Assembly: GCA_001939145.1 (NCBI GenBank)
Contig: LSRX01000577.1
Span: 191,053-255,052 of the forward strand
Direction: 5' to 3'
DNA from: Symbiodinium microadriaticum
Lineage: Eukaryota; Sar; Dinophyceae; Suessiales; Symbiodiniaceae
Length of the DNA: 64,000 nt
The translations under genes were made by a program, and so were the position numbers. The notes under the pieces are model-generated. The model ran no database searches. It was not told where the DNA came from and was given only the letters and a program-made list of their open reading frames with translations. Below, piece after piece: positions 6,901 to 14,600 of this stretch. Position 1 is the stretch's first letter. The number at the start of each line of letters is the position of its first letter.

Positions 6901-9120
6901 TCCAATTGGGAGCACGGCTGGCCGCAGCCCTGACAGTTCTGAGGTGCCTACTGACTTGCATGTCTGTTCAAGTGAGGTCGTACCACAAGAAGACGTATTG
7001 CTGCGAGCACGAGCATAAGGGCTGCCAGCCGTACCACTGCCACCACCACGAGGACCCAAGCTGTCTGGGCTGCTCGAGATGCTTTGCGGGATGTCTTGGC
7101 CGGTCGTCAGGAGGAACACGGCACGTGGTCGGATGACAAGCGTGGGAGCCCCAGATTTGTGGGGTCACGCGCGTAGAGAGAGGGCAGGGTTTCCTGGTTG
7201 CTGTTTGCAGGCGACTATTGCTGCGGCCACTTCCAAATCGCCTGCGCCGCAACCACCCTGTCGCCTCTTGGCTGTGACGCCGCTTGGCCAAACCTTTTAG
7301 TGCATGAAGGGAGTGGCCCGTACACCATGCTGCGTTCCAGCCCGCACCAGAGGGAGGTTGCTCTTCCTGCTCGGTGAGCCGAGGCCCCGTGCACGCTTCA
7401 CGGCGACACCAGCACCTGCAAGCAGCGCATCGGCTGGTCGATGGAGACCTCGCGGTGCACTTGCAGCCTTCTTGGTTACCGTTCTGGGTTTGAAGCTCGG
7501 GCATCGTTCTTGCTGTGCATGTCTGCACAGGAGCACACGTTCGACGGCAAGGAGAACGCCTGCGGTCTGGCCTACAGCGCTGTGCAGGTGCCTGCCGGGT
7601 ACTCGTCAGGATCATGGTTCAGAGATGTTCAGAGGCTCTTCCCGAAGCCATCCGATGCCCCGGCGCAGGTGGAGTGCGACGTCTGCCGCGCTTGCACCAT
7701 CCAAGAGGCGGGCTGTGGCGATCAGGGCCCGGGCTCCGATCCCTACGACTGCTCCACGGCTGCAACTGATGGCAGCAGGGCGAGCTGCCATGCTGGGAGC
7801 GGTTGGGCTTCTTGCTGAGGCAATGCCGCTCTGGGCAACTGGCCCTGGCCTCGGACCGGAGCGAGCCACAGAGGGGGACAATCTGTCATAGCAGTCATTG
7901 TGATGTCTTCGAGGTGCCGCGCATGGTCGCCCGAGAAGAAGGTCTGGTGCTGCCAGAACGAGCAGAAGGGCTGCCAGAACCCGGACACGCCTCCGGACTG
8001 CGATGCTGGCGCCGGCATGGTCTGGAAGCATCTCGGCAGCAGGGCGAGCAGCCATGGGTAGCCAGCCACTCGTACGATCTTGCAGCCGCGCGTGGTTGCC
8101 AAACGGTCAGCTGCAGACCTCAGGAAGGTCTTCGTCTCGAACCACTGGACGTGGCAGGCCTCTCACGGAGTGCGCTTCGTCGTTGGCAATGCCCGTGCCG
8201 CTTTCGGCAGGCCGTAGCTGCTGTGGGCGGTTCGGTCGTGAGCAAGCCCTATGACTGCCACGCCGGTTGCTGGGCCACAAGCACCGAGGGGCTCAGCACA
8301 GCTTCTGTTCGAAAGCCCCGGCGGTGCTGCGTCCGAGGCTTGCGCAATTGGGGCACGGGATGGTCGGCGCCGAAGAAGACGTGGTGCCCGCCTTGCCGCC
8401 TTCTGTAGATGGCCATGGGCGCACGCTTATGTGCAACAGCATGCAGACATGTCCGGACCATCGTGAAGCACCGAACCGACTCTGGTGTCGAGGTGCTGTT
8501 CTCACGAGAAGGTGGGCTGCCCTGGCTACCACTACGCCGGCGCTGGGGGCGGTGGGCAAACCGTGGTCACGACGCACACCGTGGTTTCAGGCAGGGGAAC
8601 ATACCGAAGCTGCGTGTCGCATGCCCAATGTTGGGTCCGCGGCCACTTGCGAGAGGCGGCGGAGGTGGCAGCTTCGGCGGTGCATATTCATTCCACGGCC
8701 ATCCTCCCTCCGCAGCTGGTTCCGGCATGATGTGGCACTGGGTGGCCCGGAGCAAGTTGTGATGAACGTCATTGAAGTTCTAAAGTTTTGCCTAGAGCCA
8801 GTTGTTGTGCATGCCTGCGCATGATCCGAGTCCTCGTCTGGTGGCTCGGGCCACTGGGTCCAGGCCGGGTGCAGCCCATCTGGCATCTCCTCATCATGAA
8901 AATCAGCACTGGTCGTGTCGACATGAAACAGGTCCACACGCACGGTAACCTGCCTTTCGACTGCTTCGCCGGCATCACGGTCCGGCCCCAAGTGGCAGGG
9001 TGGATGGACCCTGTGCGGCGCCTCGATCACAGCTTGTGGCCCTGTCGCGGTGCTGTTCAGGCGGGCTGGTCTGGCGGGAAGAAGCACTTCTGCTGCCTGC
9101 ACTTCGACAAGGGCTGCTGA
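3917..9120 (+). CDS. gene A1: multi-exon Cys/Trp-module protein, 5' truncated
   Basis: Homology to A2 (from 22782) and A3 (from 43088) begins at about 3917, right after the retroelement relic, so the start exon and N-terminal exons are missing here. Resolved exons: 5068-5166, 5273-5314, 5555-5641, 5703-5780, 5832-5871, 5936-6018, 6115-6164, 6246-6286, 6356-6414, 6482-6547, 6664-6720, 6838-6920 and 6977 onward. Later exons are listed separately, and the last one ends with TGA 9118-9120. Introns are 51-240 nt with GT, GC or GA donors and AG acceptors followed by G. The product alternates Val/Pro/His linkers with modules of the form C-x10-WS-x5-[WYF]CC-x6-C. Exon lengths match A2 and A3 except one 6-nt in-frame difference. 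Function is unknown; a disulfide-rich extracellular or cortical structural protein is my inference. The loss of its 5' half suggests A1 may no longer be expressed as a full protein. Confidence 0.7.
4414..4580 (+). CDS. A1 exons: CC-x6-C module end and following Val/Arg linker
   Basis: From 4414 the frame reads ADFCCSQCGVNCYDPITTT, which fits the distal half of the module (aromatic-CC-x6-C). From 4506, in another frame, it reads QRCGICDTEAPRVVVRRHYN and ends TVVRT. The sequence is almost identical at 23298-23464 (A2) and 43592-43758 (A3). The junction between the two frames is unresolved: the gap of about 23 nt is too short for an intron like its neighbours, so either an indel or a misread boundary is involved. 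The upstream WS half of this module is not visible in frame. Confidence 0.4.
4863..4980 (+). CDS. A1 linker exons QVKVQMPRPAPIIHTVHVV and KHQHVKVAPR
   Basis: A Val/Pro/His linker of the same style as those elsewhere in the gene begins at a CAG at 4863-4865. A second piece, KHQHVKVAPR, follows an acceptor CAG ending at 4950. Between them A1 has 11 nt less than A2, consistent with intron sequence. A2 equivalents begin at about 23748, A3 at about 44039. Exact exon ends are uncertain. Confidence 0.4.
5068..5314 (+). CDS. A1 module M1 (two exons)
   Basis: Exon 5068-5166 (33 codons) contains HYECFNGGDYDHEMWS, then AAHKRWCCYKYKE. The next exon from 5273 starts GCPKQVVDRNIYHH, restoring CC-x5-GC. 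The intron 5167-5272 (106 nt) begins GA and ends AG. Positions fit C-x10-WS-x5-WCC-x6-C exactly. The A2 copy is 23965-24063 plus 24170, and the A3 copy is 44246-44344 plus 44451. The end of the second exon is ambiguous: a GT donor at 5315 is the simplest choice, leading to the next exon at 5555. Confidence 0.7.
5555..6018 (+). CDS. A1 Val/Pro-rich linker, four exons
   Basis: Exons 5555-5641 (IIHNIPQVYHVPSPPKYVHV, then PVPGPKVHK), 5703-5780 (HSELGEAPYEVTINKDVPYP, then VKEPPQ), 5832-5871 (VITVKKPYTVKVP plus G) and 5936-6018 (HYVDVPVPSPPHIVNKYKYH, then YVTVHDY). Introns are 5642-5702 (GT-AG), 5781-5831 (GC-AG) and 5872-5935 (GT-AG). The same exons are at 24450-24536, 24599-24682, 24743-24782, 24843-24925 in A2 and 44728-44814, 44876-44959, 45011-45050, 45111-45193 in A3. 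Synonymous changes dominate. A1 lacks 6 nt, in frame, in the second exon. VPVP-rich stretches recall alveolin or articulin repeats of the alveolate cortex, but this is only a resemblance. Confidence 0.72.
6115..6286 (+). CDS. A1 module M2 (two exons)
   Basis: Exon 6115-6164 reads NCDSHFDKWYYAWSGA plus AA. Exon 6246-6286 completes a Lys codon and reads KQWCCAHQHLGCP plus G. Joined, the module is C-x10-WS-x5-WCC-x6-C. The intron 6165-6245 (81 nt) is GT-AG and interrupts residue 16 of the module. The preceding intron 6019-6114 is GA-AG. A2 copy: 25022-25071 and 25140-25180. A3 copy: 45289-45338 and 45401-45441. Exon differences such as TCG GGT versus TCT GGC are silent, while the introns differ in length and sequence. 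Confidence 0.78.
6356..6720 (+). CDS. A1 His-rich linker and module M3 (three exons)
   Basis: Exon 6356-6414 gives SWHHHHVVTITGVQHLKHY. Exon 6482-6547 gives DCHAGLSNWYHGWSHVKKS then WCC. Exon 6664-6720 gives DHHQLGCPGMAHGQWHAHT. Introns are 6287-6355 (GA-AG), 6415-6481 (GC-AG) and 6548-6663 (GT-AG). The 66-nt exon differs among A1, A2 (25378-25443) and A3 (45640-45705) only at synonymous sites (4 to 6 per pair, no replacement by hand count). This is the clearest sign in the window that the frame is translated. The third exon is 25584-25640 in A2 and 45884-45940 in A3. Confidence 0.82.
6838..7055 (+). CDS. A1 module M4 (two exons)
   Basis: Exon 6838-6920 reads VVHTIMGHHAGHGGYDCDAG, then YSNWEHG plus TG. 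The exon from 6977 restores Trp and reads SYHKKTYCCEHEHKGCQPYH. The intron 6921-6976 is only 56 nt, GC-AG, and splits the Trp codon of the WS pair. Unspliced, the frame stops at once (TGA at 6931), so splicing is required. A2: 25735-25817 and 25874 onward. A3: 46207-46289 and 46346 onward. The downstream end is unclear; the frame continues through a Cys-rich stretch (CHHHEDPSCLGCSRCFAGC) that may be coding or intronic. Confidence 0.75.
7111..7245 (+). CDS. A1 partial module, WS-DDKRD-YCC
   Basis: EEHGTWSDDKR (7111-7141) and DYCCGHFQIAC (7211-7245) join across a 69-nt GT-AG intron (7142-7210) to give WS-x5-YCC-x6-C. The first Cys at the expected distance is not in frame, so the 5' half is unresolved. 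In A3 the intron (46511-46565) is 14 nt shorter while the flanking exons are unchanged, which supports the exon-intron call. Confidence 0.55.
7531..7980 (+). CDS. A1 Cys-rich exons and module M5, including a 22-nt micro-exon
   Basis: Exon 7531-7587 reads EHTFDGKENACGLAYSAVQ. Exon 7669-7750 reads VECDVCRACTIQEAGCGDQG, then PGSDPYD plus T. A proposed 22-nt exon at 7820-7841 follows, then the exon from 7914. Joined, the module reads YDCNAALGNWCRAWSPEKKV then WCCQNEQKGC, fitting C-x10-WS-x5-WCC-x6-C at every position. Introns: 7588-7668 (GT-AG), 7751-7819 (GC-AG, splits the first Cys codon) and 7842-7913 (GC-AG, splits a Trp codon). The two changes I noticed between A1 and A2 in the last region are both intronic. 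The micro-exon is an inference from module spacing. Confidence 0.55.
8239..8580 (+). CDS. A1 module M6 (three exons)
   Basis: The first exon ends KPYDCHA plus G at 8265. Exon 8338-8383 reads LRNWGTGWSAPKKT plus TG. The exon from 8493 reads CCSHEKVGCPGYHYAGAGGG. Introns are 8266-8337 (72 nt, GT-AG, in the Gly codon at module position 4) and 8384-8492 (109 nt, GT-AG, in the Trp codon before CC). The module fits the consensus. A Gly/Thr/Val-rich tail (QTVVTTHTVVSGRG) follows. Nearly identical copies lie at the matching places in A2 (about 27142-27477) and A3 (about 47600-47935). Confidence 0.68.
8950..9120 (+). CDS. A1 last module and stop
   Basis: NLPFDCFAGIT (from about 8948) gives the start of a module. 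The last exon, 9061-9120, reads AGWSGGKKHFCCLHFDKGC then TGA. WS-x5-FCC-x6-C is intact. How the two halves are joined is not clear, since no donor and acceptor pair gives exactly ten residues between Cys and WS. A2 ends with TGA at 28015-28017 and A3 with TAA at 48473-48475. Sequence similarity among the three copies stops almost immediately after the stop codon. Confidence 0.65.
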   Translation: MPFDCFAGITVRPQVAGWMDPVRRLDHSLWPCRGAVQAGWSGGKKHFCCLHFDKGC

Positions 9121-11430
9121 GCAGGCCCCAAGAGCGACAGCCTTGTCCCGTTCACCCGTGGGCCTTACCTTGTCCCAGGTCTGAAGCGCTCCGGCTTCGC
9201 CCACTTGCAAAGGCCGGTGATGCTCGTTTCATAGTATTCAAGCCATAGTCCTAGCACATGTCCAGTGCAGGTTTGTCGGGCTGAGCACCTTTCCTTCGCA
9301 GCTGACTGAGATTTCTGTGGATTACTTCAATTTTTCGGACTCTTCCGATTCTGGCCTTTGTGCAAAAAGGGTCCTTACTTGTGGCAGTACCTTGGTGCAG
9401 CAGGCTGGTCTGTTAGGCGCCAGAATCTCCTTTTCACCTTCACATTTTTGGCCAGAGCACGATGCATCTGCTGAATGCCGCTCTTTCAGACATCGTGTCG
9501 ACTGAGCACCGATCATACCCACCCAAGCTCGTTCTTCTGTGATGAGACGTGCGGGTTACGCACGGAGCCTGGCAGCACTGTACTGGAGCGGACACGCGTG
9601 CAAGTCTTCTTCCGTTCTCATAGAGACGGTGGAGACGAGCTAGACCCAGCTGAAAATGTCACTGCTGCGGGCGGTGCTTTGTGAATTTCTGGCGATGCGT
9701 CTGATGCAAAAGCTCCACTTCTCTGGATCTGGCTCGAAGACTGCCTTGAAGCCTCAAGAATGGCCCCTGGACTCAGTGCTTCGGGAGTTGTAGCAGCATG
9801 CCATGTCGCGACCGGCCTTGTCCTTTGTTTCCTATTCCAGGCTACCTGGTGGCCAATGCTGTCTTCGGCGACATGTTGTGGCAGGTGTAGCATCTGTCGG
9901 ACCGCACGCGCTTCCCAAAGGAATTCTGCTCGGCTTCTGCACCGCAGATGATGACCCCGCACCTGGCAACCGGCAGCCGGCAGCCGGCAGCGCTCGCTTC
10001 TGTCTTCCCGCCACTGCGATGTGCCGACATCGCCCAAAAAACTCACATGGTGAAAATGTGGCTAGATGCTTATGTCGGTGGAGGAGGTAGTGGTGCTGGA
10101 GGCCTTGACCGGCTTTGCACTTGCATCTCCAGGAGCTCGAGACCGCTTTGTTAACTAACTTGTGTTGACTCGGAAAGGAGTAGCCAGAGAGCCACGCTCC
10201 ACCTCTGGCTTTTGTTGGATGCCAGGGTGACCTTGTCAACTATGTGCCTGCTGCGAGCCTCCATTACGGGGTGGCTATGCGTTTATGACAAGAACGCCAA
10301 CCCCAAAGTCAGAGAGAACTAGAGAAATCTCATGTCCTGAATTCCATGTCATACGTACCCCTGACGAGCGTCGAAAACGCTAAGCAGGCATTTCGTGACT
10401 CTGAGCCCCTTGACCGTCTTGTGTTCTCATGGAATGCAGCCATGGTCGAAGAAGCTTTAGGAGTTTAGGATGGATCCCGCCAGAGATCGTACCGCAGAAG
10501 GCAGTCGAGTGCTGCCTCGCACAACTGAAGAGTAGAGATGCTCAAGCTGGGAACCGATGCAGCCTTTTACGCTGGGCAGCCATGTTTCACAGCTTTCGTT
10601 CATGAACACTCTTCAAGGAAACTGCTTGCCAGAATATGGCACCAAACACAGCTTGACATGAGGAGCATTAGATGCAATGCCACTTGCGCTCACGAGAGAA
10701 GCCAAAAAATTTGGAAAATCCATATGTAATCGTACCAGTCGTACCAGGGTTTTTTTGGAAGCTTCTCCAGCGCCAAGACTCGCAATCTGGATTGCAATCC
10801 GTCAACTCCAGAGAAAGAGGGCTGGCAGAGGGGTGGCTCTGGTGGCTCTCTGCCGAGGGGTGGCTCGTTTTCAATTCTTTTTCATCTAGACCTCTCAAGA
10901 CTCAACGCCTCAAAGCCGTCTCCCTTCTGGAGCGAAAGGCACGGCTCCTTGCCTTGTCTCTGCGGGGGTGCAGCTTTGCTTGCCGGATTTCCTGGTGTTA
11001 TGCGGGTGATCGCAGTTCGCAGCTTGTCTAGCATCTGCTTGCTCTGCTGGGCGTGTACTTGCACAGGTGCCTGTGGTGCGCTTTGCTTCTTGCTTGGTTT
11101 TAGTACGTCGCTAGTCCCAGCAGCAAGAAGTCAATAATTATGGAGGGTCGGACGGAAGTCCATGACAGAGGTTGGGAGACGCATGTGAGCGGGTCGGAGC
11201 ATGTCGGGGCATTCTTGGGATGGAAGAGGCACATGGCCGCATCCATTGACGAAATTGACAAAATCGTCAAAGGCAAAAAGGCCAGCGGTAGAGAGACTGC
11301 CGAAACACCAGGCTTCTGAAAGGAAAGTCTGGCGAAGCAAAGTGTTTTGGGTCCACCCGTTACTGTAGCTTTCAACCCGCTGCGAATCGTTTGCAAGGCC
11401 ATCGACAACTGAAGGTTCTGCCAGGTTCAT
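9121..11430. other. spacer between A1 and BD1 with decayed duplicated pieces
   Basis: No gene model could be supported. The block 9415-9660 resembles 28735-28985 downstream of A2 (shared CTTTTCACCTTCACATTTTT and AGACGTGCGGGTTACGCACG), so part of this spacer belongs to the ancestral duplication. At 11067-11098 there is a fragment VPVVRFASCLVLV, resembling an exon of the BD genes (12073-12114), here without visible companions. Confidence 0.6.
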
Positions 11431-11480
11431 GATCGCTACAGCTGCATGGGTCAGATGGGTCAGCTCGGCCACTACGGCCG

Positions 11481-11616
11481 GCAAAGCTCGCCGGTGTCTT
11501 TTTCTCTGGCCTGGCCGCTTGTGCCTGGAGGTTTGTAACAGCTCACGCAGGGAGGGCGATTTGTACAAGTAGGAAAGCGAGAGGATTTGTGTTGGCTTGA
11601 GCGCTTGTGGCCCTGC
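11481..11616 (+). promoter_or_regulatory. conserved upstream elements of BD1
   Basis: Two short motifs recur upstream of the four genes with a visible start. Element I is GCAAAGCTCGCC (11481 here; 15816 before A2; 29572 before BD2; 40463 before A3 with one change). Element II is GCGCTTGTGGCCCTG (11601; 15932; 29692; 40636 with one change). Element II lies 63-65 nt before the ATG in all four. A further element I at 33985 has no element II. A role in transcription, or in 5' leader formation around the trans-splice acceptor, is inference. Confidence 0.5.
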
Positions 11617-11663
11617 AGGCAGCGTAGCGGCGTAGCGTAGACTGTGCTCCGAGCCCTGAAGCG

Positions 11664-14600
11664 ATGGGTCTGGTCTTCTCCAGCGGAGGAGGGGGAGGTG
11701 GCGGTGCCGGTGCCGGAGGCCCGCGAATCAAGGGTTTACAACCCGTGTTCGCTTCTGCATCTTCTGCCATCGGAGAGGGACAAAGTTGTCAACGCGATCC
11801 TGTAGAGAGGTTGGAATCGGTTAGAAAGTTATAGAATGTTATAGATTATAAAGGTGACTGTCCTGTGGGCGGCACGTGCCAGTGCTGCTGCCTGTCGGCC
11901 AATGGATCGCAGCACGAGTTCCGAATCAATACAGGGCCACGAAATTGGGTTCTCGTACTTCGTCGGAGTGTCTCTCGAGGCTCTGAGGCTTCTTTGTCAA
12001 GTATGCCTGGTCCCGAAGCTTGTAGAGCAGATCCTCGGCCTTTGTGCCCGGAACCTCATGATGCTTGTGCAGAGGTGCCTGTGGCGCGCTTTGTCTCTCG
12101 GCTGGGTTTAGTGCATAGATGACTCGCATAGTTAGCATACATCACGACATCTCGCTAATTGAGCAGAAAGCGGGTGGCTTGGGGTCAGCGGCGGGCAACG
12201 AGCGTTGCACCGGGACTGCCGGAGAAGGTATCTCAAGGTTCGAGATGTAGGGTTATACGAGGGCCAAGCGTGTCTGCAGTTAAGCATAGTTCAGCCTCCC
12301 ACAGACATTCCAGGCTTCGAGGAGGATGCAGAAGCTTCCCGCACAGAAGAGCGCTGGGCTTCTTGCCGCAAGTTTCGCCTGGGCTTTGTGTCCTTCATGC
12401 GGCATAGCAGCCATGCGGCAGCATTCGCTTGGCAATGCCTGAGGCCTATGTCGGTGCAGGCCCGGGCCATGTGGAGCTGAGAGAAAGGCAGTGCAACAGC
12501 GGAACAGCGTGAACTTTTTTTGCCCAGGTCAGGGAACTTATCGGCAGACATCCCAAATGGACTATGTCGGTCATGGGCCGTCCCGGCTCAGATTCATGCA
12601 TTGTCGCTCCGCCGCGAACTCCATCCCACCCATCCCTGTCACAGTCGTGGTGTCGACAGCCAAAAGCTCCCTGCCAGCCGCGGCGACTTCGATAAGGAGA
12701 AGGTGACCGTGAGCTCTGGCCCCTCGGGTTCACCAAAGCTCGATAGAAAGGTTCAAAGAGGAGCGACCAGATGGGACTGTGGAATCTGTCACAACTGAGG
12801 TGTCCGGCTTGCACCTTAGCCTGCCCTGCTGTTCCGAGACTGTGCGAGCTTAAGAATAATTTCTACGGGCTTGAGAGGTTCCGCTCCATCTGTGCGGTGC
12901 TCCTTTGCTTCCTGCTCTTCTTAATTCTAGGGCTTCTGCTCTACCTCTTCTGGTCAGGACCTCGGGGCTCATGTGGCTGAAAGAGGCAGGTTCTCACGGC
13001 CACTGTCTCGACATGTCTCGACGCTCCCAGGCCTTTCAACTTCTTTCAGACGGGAGCTGACGAAATGGTGCCGGCCCCAGATTGAGCCTGCGGCCTCTGC
13101 CTTCCTACATTCTGCCGCATTGGCTCCACGGCACCGTCTCAGGACCCCTGCATGACGGGCACCGTGGGAGCCATGACGGTCATGCAGAGGGAGGCCTGCT
13201 GCGCGCAGGGCAATGTAGCATTCTGCGCCACCACGACGAAAGCGCCCGTGATCATCCACGACAAGCCCCTCGGCATGTGCCAGGTGTCCCATCTCTCACA
13301 TTTTCGCACAAATCCCTGCAGCTCTGAAGCATCTATCAATGAGGTACTACACCAATGTGAGGACGGGATTGTGAACATGCGCCATCCACTTTATTGCAGT
13401 AAATCGCAAACAGTCTAGAAGTGTAGCAGTGTGGCAAGTACCAACAGCCGATTCATTGTGTCATCGGGCACTGCAGTTGGTCCAGGCTTGCAAATCTACA
13501 GACGGAGCTAGATCTTTCGTGAATGCAGGCTTGCAGGTGATGTGACTCCTAGCTTGCTGCGGAAACATGCCGCACGATTCCGATGAATCAGGGTGTAAAG
13601 CGGACTCAGAACTCTGCCGGCAGACAGGCTTGCAGGCAAACTGTCAACGCAAATGCAGACTGAAGCATATCCGATGGACCGGGTGCTAGGCTGCTAGGCA
13701 GTACGCACTACTGGTACGGCCTCCAGGACGCAGCACGTCTCGCACGTGGTGCCTGTGCCGGTTCCCGGTCCGCCCGCCAAGGTCATCACGACTCTTGGCA
13801 TGACCAAAGGGCGAAATGCAGAGAATCTAAGCAGAGGCAGGTTTTGTTGCGGCTGAGCTTCCAAGGCAGAAAGTGTACGTCAAGCATCATCCTTTCGAGT
13901 GCACGGAAGGCTCCGGCCACGAGCCCCATTGATGTGCAACACTGTGTCGTGTCACGCTTGCAGTTTGCAGGCTATGGCAGCTGGAAGACACAGTGGTCCC
14001 ATGAGCATCAGCGCTACTGCTGCTACAAGTTCAAGGAGGCTTGCGTGACGAAGGCGGGCATCAGTGTGAAGATTTCCTGGTTTAGGATTGCGACTCGGAT
14101 TGCTGGGTTGCTTCTCCTGCTGAGGTTCAGTACCGGAATCTCGACTGAAGCCAGGGGAAGTGCACAGTCAAGGAGTTTTGGAAGAGGCATGCAGCAGGGG
14201 CATACACCAAGCGGCACAGGGCCAGGGCTGGTTGCAGCAGTAGCTTGCAGTAGCTCTTGCCGAGGAACCACTACAAGACTATCACGCACGTTCATCACGT
14301 GACCGTGCCAGAGAAAGTCGTCGTGCCGGCGCCGCCACCTCGCGAAATCAATCACATCGTCAAGGTTCCCGTCCATGCGACTCGTTTGCACGGGTCAGTC
14401 AATGCACTGAGGCTTCGTATCAGTAGTGGGGTTCTTGTAACGAAGCTGCAAGGATCCCAGCCCCGTCATCAAGATTAAGACTGCTGGGCCACCTCGCGTC
14501 GTGAAGCACTACGTCACGAAGAAGCACTATGTGCCCGAGCCCGTGCCGTCGCCGCCGACATACCGCTACAAGCATGTTGCGGTCCCTGTGCATGTGCCAG

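Noticed and set aside
11437..11500. Possible N-terminal MGQMGQLGHYG upstream of BD1
   Set aside because: BD2 has an 8-nt insertion here that breaks the frame, and the stretch lies upstream of the better-supported start exon at 11664, overlapping the conserved upstream element.
12771..12980. Single frame reading straight into the BD1 membrane helix (MGLWNLSQLRCPACT...)
   Set aside because: BD2, BD3 and BD4 have a TGA in that register (TGGAATCTG versus TGAAATCTG), so it is not conserved. The spliced model with RFKEERPDGTV fits all copies.
14150..14240. Frame with CTVKEFWKRHAAGAYTK between the BD module exon and the next linker
   Set aside because: BD4 has a 2-nt deletion in this stretch (59595-59605), and the region lies in a well-supported GA-AG intron.
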